Shown in pieces: positions 55,065 through 63,498 of a stretch of 64,000 bases of DNA (the first letter of the stretch is position 1; each line of letters starts with the position of its first letter). This DNA is from Planococcus maritimus. Lineage in GTDB: Bacteria; Bacillota; Bacilli; Bacillales_A; Planococcaceae. Below the pieces are notes generated by a model that worked only from the letters and a program-made list of their open reading frames with translations, was not told where the DNA came from and made no database searches. The stretch spans positions 2,262,501 through 2,326,500 of the forward strand of contig NZ_CP016538.2 in NCBI RefSeq assembly GCF_001687625.2, given 5' to 3'. The position numbers and the translations under genes were made by a program.

Positions 55065-55610
55065 TTACGTATCCCATAATTCTGCCTGAGACGTCGAAAC
55101 GGCTTGCGCTCCGCCTTGATAGGCTAGTTCTATATCTTCCCTTGTACGGATTAAACCGCCCGCAATAATCGGAATGCCGGTCCGTTCGTGAACTTCTTTA
55201 ATGATTGAAGGAATAAGACCTGGCAAAAGCTCAATATAATCGGGTTTGACTTGATCGATCAAACTCAAATTATGTTCGAGCGCATGGCTGTCGAGCAAAA
55301 ACAGGCGCTGGATTGTCGTCAATTTATTTTTTTTCGCGAGTGCGATGACATTGCTTCTGGTCGAAACGATGCCGTCCGGTTTGACTTCACGCACTAAATA
55401 CTCAATGCCATAAGCGTCCGTTTTCAAGCCTTGGATCAAATCGGCATGCAAGATGACTTTCTTGCCTGCTTTTTTCGCAGCAGCGACGAGCGGCTTGAGC
55501 TGTGCGAGCCGGACCTCCAGAAAAATGATCGTCTCCTGGTCGCTGGCAAGCAGTCGTTCGAATTCTTTTAAATTACGCATGGCAGGCACTACGCCCTTTA
55601 ACTTCACCAA
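55065..55610 (-). CDS. glpP: Glycerol-3-phosphate-responsive antiterminator GlpP
   Basis: About 181 residues, TIM-barrel RNA-binding antiterminator. It matches B. subtilis GlpP throughout: PAMRNLKEFERLL, HADLIQGLKTDAYGIEYL, PDGIVSTRSNVI, QRLFLLDSHALE, PDYIELLPGLIPSII and AGGLIRTREDIELA. Length fits (192 in B. subtilis) if it starts at TTG 55610, 8 bases after GGAGGAGG; the longer frame would add an N-terminus not found in the family. It controls the two leaders downstream (glpFK and glpD) and is divergent from the MBL gene. Confidence 0.93.
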   Translation of the reverse strand: MVKLKGVVPAMRNLKEFERLLASDQETIIFLEVRLAQLKPLVAAAKKAGKKVILHADLIQGLKTDAYGIEYLVREVKPDGIVSTRSNVIALAKKNKLTTIQRLFLLDSHALEHNLSLIDQVKPDYIELLPGLIPSIIKEVHERTGIPIIAGGLIRTREDIELAYQGGAQAVSTSQAELWDT

Positions 55611-55751
55611 CTGGATTTCCTCCTCCGTTAAAATCGATATAGGGTCATTATGCGCCAGCTTCGTCCCCTGCACAACTATTTGCCCCGTATCTTCAATTCC
55701 GCTGCCAATTGCGTTAAAATGGCAGTAATCAACCAAAAGGAGTTGGCGGTT

Positions 55752-56462
55752 ATGCGGGTCAAAAAAGTGCAGAATGTTTACCAACTAGCTTTTATGCCAA
55801 AACTATTTCCGGTGAATTGTTATTTGGTCGAAGAACAAGAAGGCTTAACTCTTGTCGATTGCGCCTTGGGATTTGCGGCTAGGGACATCGCTTTGGCGGC
55901 AAAAACCATCGGCAAGCCAATCACTGAAATTGCACTGACACATGCTCATGTCGATCATGTCGGCGCACTTGATGCATTAAAAAAACAATTTCCGGCGGCA
56001 CAAGTATCCATCTCCGCCAGAGAAGCCAAAATCCTTCGCGGCGATAGCAGTGCTTCGCCGGAAGATGAAGGCAAACCGGTCAAAGGCGGCACCCCCAAAA
56101 ACATCCAAACTCCGCCTGACCGCCTACTGAAAGAAGGCGACCGGGTCGGTTCGCTCGAAGTCGTCTCTTCTCCAGGGCATTCTCCGGGATCCATTTCCTT
56201 TTTCGACAGACGCACAGGCATGCTCATTGCAGGAGATGCTTTCCAGACGCGTGGTGGAACAGCCGTTTCCGGAACGTTCAAGCCTTTGTTTCCGTTTCCA
56301 GCCATGGCGACATGGGACAAACGCATAGCACTTCAAAGCGCCAAGAAATTAACCTTATTGCAGCCTGCTTTTCTCGCTGTCGGCCATGGGCGTATGCTCG
56401 AACAACCCGTACGCTTCATGGAACAAGCAATCCGTGATGCCGAACAAAAAGTGAAACCCTAG
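55752..56462 (+). CDS. MBL-fold metallo-hydrolase
   Basis: 236 residues. Metallo-beta-lactamase motifs: THAHVDHVGAL (HxHxDH), SSPGHSPGSISFF, LIAGDAF and GHGRMLEQP. Glyoxalase II-like or general hydrolase; substrate unknown. ATG 55752 follows AAAGGAG; the upstream part of the longest frame runs across the opposing glpP start and is discarded. Confidence 0.93.
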   Translation: MRVKKVQNVYQLAFMPKLFPVNCYLVEEQEGLTLVDCALGFAARDIALAAKTIGKPITEIALTHAHVDHVGALDALKKQFPAAQVSISAREAKILRGDSSASPEDEGKPVKGGTPKNIQTPPDRLLKEGDRVGSLEVVSSPGHSPGSISFFDRRTGMLIAGDAFQTRGGTAVSGTFKPLFPFPAMATWDKRIALQSAKKLTLLQPAFLAVGHGRMLEQPVRFMEQAIRDAEQKVKP

Positions 56463-56471
56463 TCCGTTCGG

Positions 56472-57029
56472 CTAGGGTTTCTTTCGTTCCAGCTGCTGTC
56501 GTCCGATTCGCATGAACCACACCGGGCGTGTAATTTCTGAAACTTCTTCTACGCGCCGGACGATTTCAAATCCCACTTTTTCATAAGCACGGATGGCCGG
56601 CTTATTTCGGATATCGGGGTCGGTAATACAGCAGGTCACAAATCCGTCGCGAAACACCACTTCTACTAAAAAACGCTGGATGATAACTTGCCCAAATCCT
56701 TTTCCGCGGTATGCGGGAGCCCCGATAAGAATATCCAGCCCGGCTGCATGCTGCAATTCCTGAAACTGTTCACTGCCAGGATAGTCGCTCCAGCGGAAGG
56801 TTTGGATATAGCCAATCGGCTGATCCAGATAATAGATAAGAAACGGTTCAGTCGGGTCACGGCCTTTGATGCTGCCAACAAACTCACGCACAAATTCCCC
56901 GTAAGTACCGTTATAGCTATATCCCCAAAACCGATTGATTTGGGGCTCTTTCGTGATCCATCCATAAAGCTCAGGCAAATGTTCTCTCCGCAAGCGTTCG
57001 AACCTAATGTTTTTAGCCAGTAAGACCAT
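56472..57029 (-). CDS. GNAT acetyltransferase, AAC(6')-like
   Basis: 185 residues: IRFERLRREHLPELYGWI, FLIYYLDQPIGYIQTFRW, LDILIGAPAYRGKGFGQVIIQRFL (acetyl-CoA loop RGKGFG), CCITDPDIRNKPAIRAYEKVGFEIVRR. This is the Acetyltransf_8 pattern shared by aminoglycoside 6'-acetyltransferases and by siderophore acylases; resistance cannot be claimed from sequence alone. Tail to tail with the MBL gene with only 9 bases between stops. Confidence 0.88.
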   Translation of the reverse strand: MVLLAKNIRFERLRREHLPELYGWITKEPQINRFWGYSYNGTYGEFVREFVGSIKGRDPTEPFLIYYLDQPIGYIQTFRWSDYPGSEQFQELQHAAGLDILIGAPAYRGKGFGQVIIQRFLVEVVFRDGFVTCCITDPDIRNKPAIRAYEKVGFEIVRRVEEVSEITRPVWFMRIGRQQLERKKP

Positions 57030-57054
57030 GAATCATCCCTCCCCGTGGGTACGG

Positions 57055-57696
57055 CTACTCCCGGTCTTTATCTACCGGTGGCCGCAAATAGCTTTCCAAA
57101 TGCTCGTTAGGCAACGTAAACATCGATTCCACAGGCGAATAAGTTCCGGCAAGCCGCCCGATCGGCGCAAGTTTTGTTGTATCGATCCTGCCTTTGTCAT
57201 ATAAGTCATCTTGGACATGGAAGCGCAGCACTTTGCCGATGACAAGATGATCGTCGCCGAGCGGAATGACCTGCACCAGCTCACATTCCATGCTGACGGG
57301 CGCTTCTTTCACGCGCGGTACGGAAACCACTTCAGATGATATCGGCGTCAATCCTACGTAATCGAATTCATCGATCTCCGGCGCGACATGCTCGCCGGTT
57401 TTTGCCATTTCATTCGCGAGGGATGCCGAAACGATATTGACGACAAACTCCCCCCGCTCCCGGATATTTGTGAGGGTGTCTTTTACTGTCCCGGTCCTTG
57501 CCCCAACTCCTTCGCCAATCGAAAATATCAGCATCGGTGGATTGCGCGAAGCAACAGTGAAAAAACTGAAAGGCGCCAAATTCAACTCGCCGCCTGACGA
57601 CACAGACGATACCCAGGCAATCGGCCGCGGCAACACACTGCCGATCAGCAGCTTGTAATTTTCCTTACTGCTTTGTTGCGTTGGATCGATAATCAT
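57055..57696 (-). CDS. Flavin-reductase-like FMN-binding protein
   Basis: 213 residues of the split-barrel flavin reductase family: LIGSVLPRPIAWVSSVSSGGELNLAPFSFFTVASRNPPMLIFSIG split over the first strands, RERGEFVVNIVS and the GDDHLVIGKVLRFHV strand. It binds FMN and may supply reduced flavin or act as an oxidoreductase; partner unknown. ATG 57696 is used. It begins the run flavin reductase to GNAT on the minus strand. Confidence 0.9.
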   Translation of the reverse strand: MIIDPTQQSSKENYKLLIGSVLPRPIAWVSSVSSGGELNLAPFSFFTVASRNPPMLIFSIGEGVGARTGTVKDTLTNIRERGEFVVNIVSASLANEMAKTGEHVAPEIDEFDYVGLTPISSEVVSVPRVKEAPVSMECELVQVIPLGDDHLVIGKVLRFHVQDDLYDKGRIDTTKLAPIGRLAGTYSPVESMFTLPNEHLESYLRPPVDKDRE

Positions 57697-57713
57697 TCAT
57701 ATCACTCCCTCTA

Positions 57714-58010
57714 CTAGTCCTTAAAACCTTTATGCTTCCGATAGTCGATCAACTTTTGAAATAAATAGCCGAGCAGCGATAATCCTGCCAAATAAGGTAA
57801 AGTCATTGCGCTAAATCCGCTCGAGACTTCTGCCGTCTTTCCCATAGCTTGAAGATAAATCCTCCAAGTTATGTACAAGATATACCCTATTGTCACTAAA
57901 CCGAGCCAAAAATATCGCTTTAACCACCACGGAATCAATAACGCCGCTAGTAGAAAAATTGCCATTTGAAGGCGCCCCATCCACTCATATAATAATTCCA
58001 CTGTCTTCAC
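57714..58010 (-). CDS. Small three-helix membrane protein
   Basis: About 98 residues with three hydrophobic helices (LQMAIFLLAALLIPWWL, FWLGLVTIGYILYITWRIYL, AMTLPYLAGLSLLGYLF) and a basic tail (DYRKHKG). No family recognised. I suggest GTG 58010, 7 bases after AAAGG, rather than the longest start at 58055, which begins in Trp-rich sequence with no ribosome binding site; another option is the ATG ten codons further in. 17 bases upstream of the flavin reductase gene. Confidence 0.6.
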   Translation of the reverse strand: MKTVELLYEWMGRLQMAIFLLAALLIPWWLKRYFWLGLVTIGYILYITWRIYLQAMGKTAEVSSGFSAMTLPYLAGLSLLGYLFQKLIDYRKHKGFKD

Positions 58011-58294
58011 ACTCCAGCCTTTACGGCTCCAGCAAGCCCAATTTTCAGTGGCCACAACACTTATTTCTCACCCTTTTGTAATAAAGTGAAGCTTTCGCCA
58101 TATGGAAGCTGAAACCCTCTTTATACAAATGTCTATTGCAAAATAAACACAAAACTCACTATGCGTTATGCTAAACTTCACCCAACTATGATGATGGTTA
58201 AATCACTAAATTCGACCTAGAAGCCAGTCTAGTTTTCTATCATTTCTGACAATTTAGGATTATAATATAGTTAATAATTAGGGAGGTGCCCGCT

Positions 58295-59467
58295 ATGGAA
58301 TGGGAACGCAAAATCGCCCAATGGCGCTCAGAAGGAGTCATCGATATCGAAACGGCCGAACGCATCCAGGCGTTTGAGACCCGTCAGCCGGAAAAACGCA
58401 AACTGCCTCTTTTGCTCATTATCGGCTTAATCTTTTTTGCGCTTGCCGTCTTCAGTTTTATCGCCGCCAATTGGCAAGCCATCCCGGCCATCGCAAAAGT
58501 CGGCATGGTTGTAGTACTCATGTGGATTTTCTATATACTTGCTCATTTTTCCGAGAAAAAACGGTTCGGCCACCCCATCATTTTCCGCATACTCGGTTAC
58601 GTGATGTTCTGGGCAAGTTTAATTGTGACCGGCCAAACCTTTCATCTCGGAACCGGCTCCAGCATCGTCCCGTGGGCTTTGTTTATTGCGGCCATCGCAC
58701 ACTTCTTTATCTGGCGCCATTCTGCATTTACCGTATTGGCGTTTATTAGCGGAATCACCATCCTGAGCTCGGCAGCTCCCGGCATCGGCTTAGTCGAATG
58801 GCTGCTCTTCATCGCCGTCACGCTCGTTTGGTTCTTCCTGAGCAAAGACGGGCTGGCCATGATCTTCAGCTGGCTCTTGCTATTCGGTTCCGGTTTGCTC
58901 GTTTGGAGCATATGGGATATTGAGAGCCCGCTCGTGCCGATCTGGACCTTGTTCGCGCTTACTTTGCTCTTGTTGCTGATTCCGCAAGACAAGCAGAAGT
59001 TGTTGAGCCCGCTCTACTTATTAGTTGGCGGCATTCAGTTGATTGTTTTCTTGGCAATCCGCGGAGAAAGCGATATGGCTTTTGCCGAATTGACGATGCT
59101 TGAAGCGATTGCACTCGCAATTGCTGGAGCTGCCGTTTTAGCACTTGCCTATTTCCGTGAACGTCATGTGATGTGGCTTGGCGTACTGGGGCTTGTCGGC
59201 TTTATGCTTTACGATGAAACTGCCATCGTTTTGGCCATTGCCGCTGAATTAACGGCGCTCGCCTATTTGATTATCGCTCAGCGCCAAGACCAGCCACTCG
59301 CTTTAGGTTTTGTTTATTTTATCGTCGTCCAATTCGTCATTTATGTCATTTATGCGTGGGAGCGGCTTGACATGTCGCTGTTCTTCTTGATTGGTGCGCT
59401 CCTGCTATTCGCTCTATCGGGCATTGCCTGGTGGCTTAATCGCAAGAAAGAAGGTGCAGTGACATGA
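58295..59467 (+). CDS. DUF2157 multi-pass membrane protein
   Basis: 390 residues. Short cytoplasmic N-terminus typical of DUF2157 (WERKIAQWRSEGVIDIETAERIQAFE) followed by about twelve membrane helices with little polar sequence between. Function unknown. Start at ATG 58295, 6 bases after GGGAGGTG, three codons inside the longest frame. The final ATGA overlaps the next gene, its usual partner. Confidence 0.9.
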   Translation: MEWERKIAQWRSEGVIDIETAERIQAFETRQPEKRKLPLLLIIGLIFFALAVFSFIAANWQAIPAIAKVGMVVVLMWIFYILAHFSEKKRFGHPIIFRILGYVMFWASLIVTGQTFHLGTGSSIVPWALFIAAIAHFFIWRHSAFTVLAFISGITILSSAAPGIGLVEWLLFIAVTLVWFFLSKDGLAMIFSWLLLFGSGLLVWSIWDIESPLVPIWTLFALTLLLLLIPQDKQKLLSPLYLLVGGIQLIVFLAIRGESDMAFAELTMLEAIALAIAGAAVLALAYFRERHVMWLGVLGLVGFMLYDETAIVLAIAAELTALAYLIIAQRQDQPLALGFVYFIVVQFVIYVIYAWERLDMSLFFLIGALLLFALSGIAWWLNRKKEGAVT

Positions 59468-59910
59468 AGAAATGGCTAATGCCTGCCTTACAGACTGCCT
59501 TCGTCGCATTGCTCGTCGTCAGCTTCTACGCCACTTCATGGTTTGGCGAACATTATGTTTTGCGCGCCGAGCCATTTGACCCCTTCGATCCGTTTTATGG
59601 AGAATATGTCATGCTTCAATATCCGGACCTCGAAGCACCTGCTGGAATTTCCGACGGGGCAATCTATTTCACATTGACCGAAGGCGAAGATGGATACGCT
59701 GTTATTGGCCGGATAGAGGAGAACCCGTTTTTCGGTGCCATCAATGGCAGTAAATACGATCGCCGCATTGTCGCCCCACAACTGGAAAACTTTTATGTCG
59801 AGCAAGGCCGCGGCCCTGAACTTGAAGAAGCAGTTGATCTCGAAGTCACGATTGATGTCGCGCCATGGGGCTCCATTCGCCCGGTCAGTATCGCTCCAAG
59901 AAAAGAATGA
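59464..59910 (+). CDS. GDYXXLXY-domain membrane-anchored protein
   Basis: 148 residues with an N-terminal membrane helix (about 5-25) and an extracellular domain bearing the motif as FYGEYVMLQYP (GDYxxLxY with Glu for Asp). Such proteins are commonly encoded next to DUF2157 proteins, as here, suggesting a two-part membrane complex of unknown job. Start overlaps the upstream stop by 4 bases. Confidence 0.88.
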   Translation: MKKWLMPALQTAFVALLVVSFYATSWFGEHYVLRAEPFDPFDPFYGEYVMLQYPDLEAPAGISDGAIYFTLTEGEDGYAVIGRIEENPFFGAINGSKYDRRIVAPQLENFYVEQGRGPELEEAVDLEVTIDVAPWGSIRPVSIAPRKE

Positions 59911-59919
59911 TGTCAGCAC

Positions 59920-59949
59920 AAAACCCGGCAGATGAGTTGCCGGGTTTTT
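59920..59949 (+). terminator. Terminator after the DUF2157-GDYXXLXY operon
   Basis: AAACCCGGCA, loop, TGCCGGGTTTTT; it also faces the converging polysaccharide operon. Confidence 0.9.
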
Positions 59950-59980
59950 CGTTTTGGTTGAATCCTGACGATAAACTTGT

Positions 59981-61159
59981 TTACTGCGCTTCACCGAGCA
60001 CGCTCGCTCGCTCCAACAAACAGCTTCGGTAATAATGATCCATCTCTTCCCATATGGTCTCGTTGCTGAAATTCTGGCGCACCCATTCCTGTCCCGCTGC
60101 GCCCAGCGCTTTGCGCAGCACCGGATCATTAATCAATGTATTCAATTTGTCCATGACATCCTCATGGCTGTCAGGATCGACCAAATAGCCGGTCTCCCCG
60201 TCTACCAAAGTATCACGCGCACCCGTCACGTTCGCTGCGATGACTGGAATTCCTGTCAGCGCCGCTTCTGCCGAAACATTTCCGAACCCTTCCCGCTTTG
60301 TTAAGAACAAAAACAGATCCATCAAATGATAAAACGGCAAAGGGTCCAGTTGGTAATCTTCGTGAACGATGTGCGGATGATCGGTGATGGTCTGTCGCGT
60401 CCAATCCGACACCGCATCCGCCGACTCATAATCGCCGATGATCAGCAGCCGCAATTTCGGATGGCGTTCGTGCAGCTCGCTGAACGCACGCACCGTCTCA
60501 TCGATGCCCTTATCTTTCGTGATTCTTCCCATCGAGCCAAGCACAAGTTCTTCGCCGGTCCATCCATACGCCAAACGTTTTTCTTCCACACGCTTTTTCA
60601 TCTCTTCATCCAGTTCAAAACGCTGCAGATTGAAACCATTGACGCTGCCATGACCGAGAATCTTGATTTTATCAGCCGGGGCGATGCCGAGTTCAACAAT
60701 TTGCTGTTTTAAACTCGGCGATACAGCAAGCAGATGGGTCGACGAGGCAGCAGCGATTTTTTCTGCCCTCAGCAGGATTTGCCGTTTGATGCCACTCGTC
60801 GTTTCCAAGCGCAGCCCTAACACATTATAGATGCGCACAGGCACGCGGCAGAAATAAGCCGCGAGTGATACGATCAATCCCGCTTTTGGCGTTCCCGCGT
60901 TGACGATATCCGGCTTTTCGGAGCGGATAACCCGAATGCAGGCAACCAGCGACTCCAAATCTTGTTTTAAGGCAATTTCGCGCTCCATATTGACGTGCAG
61001 CACCTTTACCCCTTCCTCTTGTTCAAAGATTTCGGCGTAATTCCCTTCTGAACTTAACGCTTTCACTTCATAGCCGCGGGTTTCCAATGTTTTCAGTTGG
61101 CCCTTTACCAACTGCAGGCTTTGGGCAATGGTCATGGCGTGCAATACTTTCGCTGACAT
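59981..61159 (-). CDS. Glycosyltransferase family 4, paralog B
   Basis: 392 residues, GT-B fold: LHAMTIAQSLQLVKGQLKTLETRG, IVNAGTPKAGLIVSLAAYFCRVPVRIYNV, LGSMGRITKDKGIDETVRAFSELH, and the acceptor/donor loop REGFGNVSAEAALTGIPVIAANVTGARDT with GETGYLVDP. Very similar to the enzyme at 62305-63483. It likely adds a sugar to an undecaprenyl-linked intermediate. ATG 61159 follows AAAGGGAGCGG. Last gene seen in this cluster. Confidence 0.93.
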   Translation of the reverse strand: MSAKVLHAMTIAQSLQLVKGQLKTLETRGYEVKALSSEGNYAEIFEQEEGVKVLHVNMEREIALKQDLESLVACIRVIRSEKPDIVNAGTPKAGLIVSLAAYFCRVPVRIYNVLGLRLETTSGIKRQILLRAEKIAAASSTHLLAVSPSLKQQIVELGIAPADKIKILGHGSVNGFNLQRFELDEEMKKRVEEKRLAYGWTGEELVLGSMGRITKDKGIDETVRAFSELHERHPKLRLLIIGDYESADAVSDWTRQTITDHPHIVHEDYQLDPLPFYHLMDLFLFLTKREGFGNVSAEAALTGIPVIAANVTGARDTLVDGETGYLVDPDSHEDVMDKLNTLINDPVLRKALGAAGQEWVRQNFSNETIWEEMDHYYRSCLLERASVLGEAQ

Positions 61160-61175
61160 GGTGGACCGCTCCCTT

Positions 61176-62258
61176 TCAGGCCCCTTGCACCACAGCTGCA
61201 GGTACAATCGGGCTCCCGATTTGTTCCAATAATTCTTTCGCATAATGGGTGGCATTGTTCTTTTTCACGGAGAATACTTTGTCGCTGCCCCGGATCAATT
61301 GCGTCAAAATTTCACGTTCATTGGCGAGCGCCTGGTCGATTTTCAATTCCGGATTAAAAAACTCATAAGCGGTCAAAAGTGGCGACCGCAGGTAGTTAAA
61401 AATATAGCGATTTAAATTCATAATTTTTTGCAAAGACTCTACTTCAGTGGTTTCTCTAACAAGATTGCCCCCTCTCTCAAGAATTGCAATATGAGTAACT
61501 GTATTTTTTGTAGAAAGTGAAGTATCGCTAAAATATTCAGTAAAATCACTTTGCTTACCTTCTCTCTTATTTAAGTATCCAGATAACGTAACTAGCGCGT
61601 TAATTATATTTGAATGGCTTGACCGTTCTGTATTATCGTTTGCAGAATAGTCTCTAAAAGTATTTGTCCACGGAACTGAGTATATTTTTTCTCCGTCTGT
61701 AATTGCTAAATCTTCCGCAATAAATTCCGCACCATAATCTATACATGCAGTCATACAGCTAATAGTTTTACCCGTGTTGGAAGGCGCAAAGACTGTTAGG
61801 GTAGACCCATTTTTTTTGAACGCTGAACAGTGAATAGGTGCATAGCCTTTTTTCAACAATAGTAAAGTTGCTAAGTCAGTCATGATGTAGGGGATAGAAT
61901 GAAGGTTCATAATTCGGTGGATGATAAGTTTGTAATAAGCACGATTCACTGTGATTTTCGGTTCATCTGTCAAAAACCCCTCCGCCCGGATGCGCATCCG
62001 GCCTTTGCCAGCATAATTACGTGTGTAATAGATTTTGTCAGCGCCAGGCGTCCCACTGAAATAATGGTATTTCCCCATCGCTTCATGTTCAGCATCGTCG
62101 TTAAATTCCTTTAACTCAACCTGCATGCGCACTTCGCAACGCTCGTATTGTTCGCTCGTGCCTTCTGGGACATTATGGCCGTACGACCAACCGAAATTTT
62201 TAATATTTGTTTTTATACCCAGCACTCCAGCAGACGCAATATAATAATAAGTTTTCAA
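61176..62258 (-). CDS. HPr-kinase-like P-loop protein in a polysaccharide cluster
   Basis: 360 residues. C-terminal half resembles HPr kinase/PEPCK-type kinases: HCSAFKKNGSTLTVFAPSNTGKTISC with Walker A residues 158-165 (APSNTGKT), FIAEDLAI and SVPWTNTFRDY. N-terminal half (about 1-130) is of unknown fold. It starts with TTG 62258 after AAAGGGGAG. The middle of the gene (about 61430-61900) is clearly more AT-rich than the flanking glycosyltransferases, hinting at separate origin. Similar kinases occur in other exopolysaccharide and secretion clusters; substrate unknown, might phosphorylate a sugar or a protein. Confidence 0.8.
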   Translation of the reverse strand: MKTYYYIASAGVLGIKTNIKNFGWSYGHNVPEGTSEQYERCEVRMQVELKEFNDDAEHEAMGKYHYFSGTPGADKIYYTRNYAGKGRMRIRAEGFLTDEPKITVNRAYYKLIIHRIMNLHSIPYIMTDLATLLLLKKGYAPIHCSAFKKNGSTLTVFAPSNTGKTISCMTACIDYGAEFIAEDLAITDGEKIYSVPWTNTFRDYSANDNTERSSHSNIINALVTLSGYLNKREGKQSDFTEYFSDTSLSTKNTVTHIAILERGGNLVRETTEVESLQKIMNLNRYIFNYLRSPLLTAYEFFNPELKIDQALANEREILTQLIRGSDKVFSVKKNNATHYAKELLEQIGSPIVPAAVVQGA

Positions 62259-62304
62259 ATGAAACTCCCCTTTGTTTTTAATTTTCCCCGTATGACCCGA
62301 ACCC

Positions 62305-63483
62305 TTAGTTCAATTCGCTCGCTGGCACCAGCGATTCAGCGAGGCAGTTTTTGTAGAAACTGTCCAGCTCTTTCCAAAGCACCTCATTGCTGAAATGAGC
62401 ACTCGCCCATTCTCGCCCGGCTTCCCCAAACCGTGCGCGCAAACTCTCCGAGGCGATTAAGTCGCGAAGTGTTCTCGTAATATCCTGCAAATTTCCAGGA
62501 TCCACCAAACAGCCAGTTTCTCCATCAACAATCGTATTTCTTGCACCTGTGACATCCGTAGCGACGACCGGAAGCCCACACAATGCAGCTTCAATCGAGA
62601 CATTGCCAAAACCCTCACGTTTGGTCAGGAACACAAAAATGTCCATCAAATAGTAATAAGCGACCGGATCTGGAAGAAAGCCGGTCTTAATAATTCTCGG
62701 ATTGTTTTCGATTTCCCATTTCACTTGATCATCCACCGGGTCATCATCTTCATAATCACCCACGATGAGCAAGCGCAGCTGATGGTTTTCTTGGCTTAAC
62801 AGCTTAAAAGCAGCTACCAGTTCGTTAATGCCTTTATCTTTTGTCAATCGGCCAACGAACCCGAGAACTATATGTTTTTTGCTAAGTTGATAGCGCTCAC
62901 GCAATTCCATTGCGGTTTTTTCAACTTCAGCGCTTTGCTGGAACCTTGCTATATCAAAGCCATCACCGCTGCCTTTACCAAGAACATTAATTTTTTGTTC
63001 ATCGGCAATGCCGAACTCAATTGCCTGCTCCCTCAAACTTTCCGATACGGCCAGGCAATGTGTGGCAGAAGAGGCAGCGACTTTCTCCATATTCAATAAC
63101 AAGCTGCGTTTCCATCCTATAGTCGTTTCCATCCTTAATCCCCGCATTGTATAAATCCTGATAGGCACCCGGCACATTTTTGCGGCAAGCGTGACGATAA
63201 GGCCAGCTTTCGGCGTACTGGCATTGACGATCAATGGGCGCTCCCGACGAAACAGCGCGACGCACCGGACAAGTGATTGTGCATCGCGCAGCGGCGAGAT
63301 GCCCCTATCCATTGACAATTCAAGCATTTCTACTTGTTCACTGGACTGAAATTCTTCGAAACCCTGCCCCCTAGAACTTAAGGCTTTCGGATCGAAACCT
63401 TGGCTCTTTAAATAGCGTAATTGTCCATTCATAAAGCTCAAACTTCCCGAAACAGTTACGGCGTGAATCAATTTTGTGGTCAT
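62305..63483 (-). CDS. Glycosyltransferase family 4, paralog A
   Basis: 392 residues with the same block order as paralog B: IHAVTVSGSLSFMNGQLRYL, VNASTPKAGLIVTLAAKMCRVPIRIYTMRGLRMET, LGFVGRLTKDKGINELVAAF, REGFGNVSIEAALCGLPVVATDVTGARNT and GETGCLVDPG. The two arose by duplication and now flank the HPr-kinase-like gene. ATG 63483 sits 15 bases after the sugar transferase stop. Confidence 0.93.
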   Translation of the reverse strand: MTTKLIHAVTVSGSLSFMNGQLRYLKSQGFDPKALSSRGQGFEEFQSSEQVEMLELSMDRGISPLRDAQSLVRCVALFRRERPLIVNASTPKAGLIVTLAAKMCRVPIRIYTMRGLRMETTIGWKRSLLLNMEKVAASSATHCLAVSESLREQAIEFGIADEQKINVLGKGSGDGFDIARFQQSAEVEKTAMELRERYQLSKKHIVLGFVGRLTKDKGINELVAAFKLLSQENHQLRLLIVGDYEDDDPVDDQVKWEIENNPRIIKTGFLPDPVAYYYLMDIFVFLTKREGFGNVSIEAALCGLPVVATDVTGARNTIVDGETGCLVDPGNLQDITRTLRDLIASESLRARFGEAGREWASAHFSNEVLWKELDSFYKNCLAESLVPASELN

Positions 63484-63498
63484 TGCAGTCTCCTCCGC

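Noticed and set aside
55611..55784. Longer GlpP starting at 55784
   Set aside because: The extra 58 residues have no counterpart in GlpP, overlap the promoter of the MBL gene, and a good GGAGGAGG site precedes TTG 55610.
56472..57029. Calling the GNAT protein an aminoglycoside resistance gene
   Set aside because: The acetyl-CoA loop and fold are shared with many non-resistance enzymes; sequence alone does not support the phenotype.
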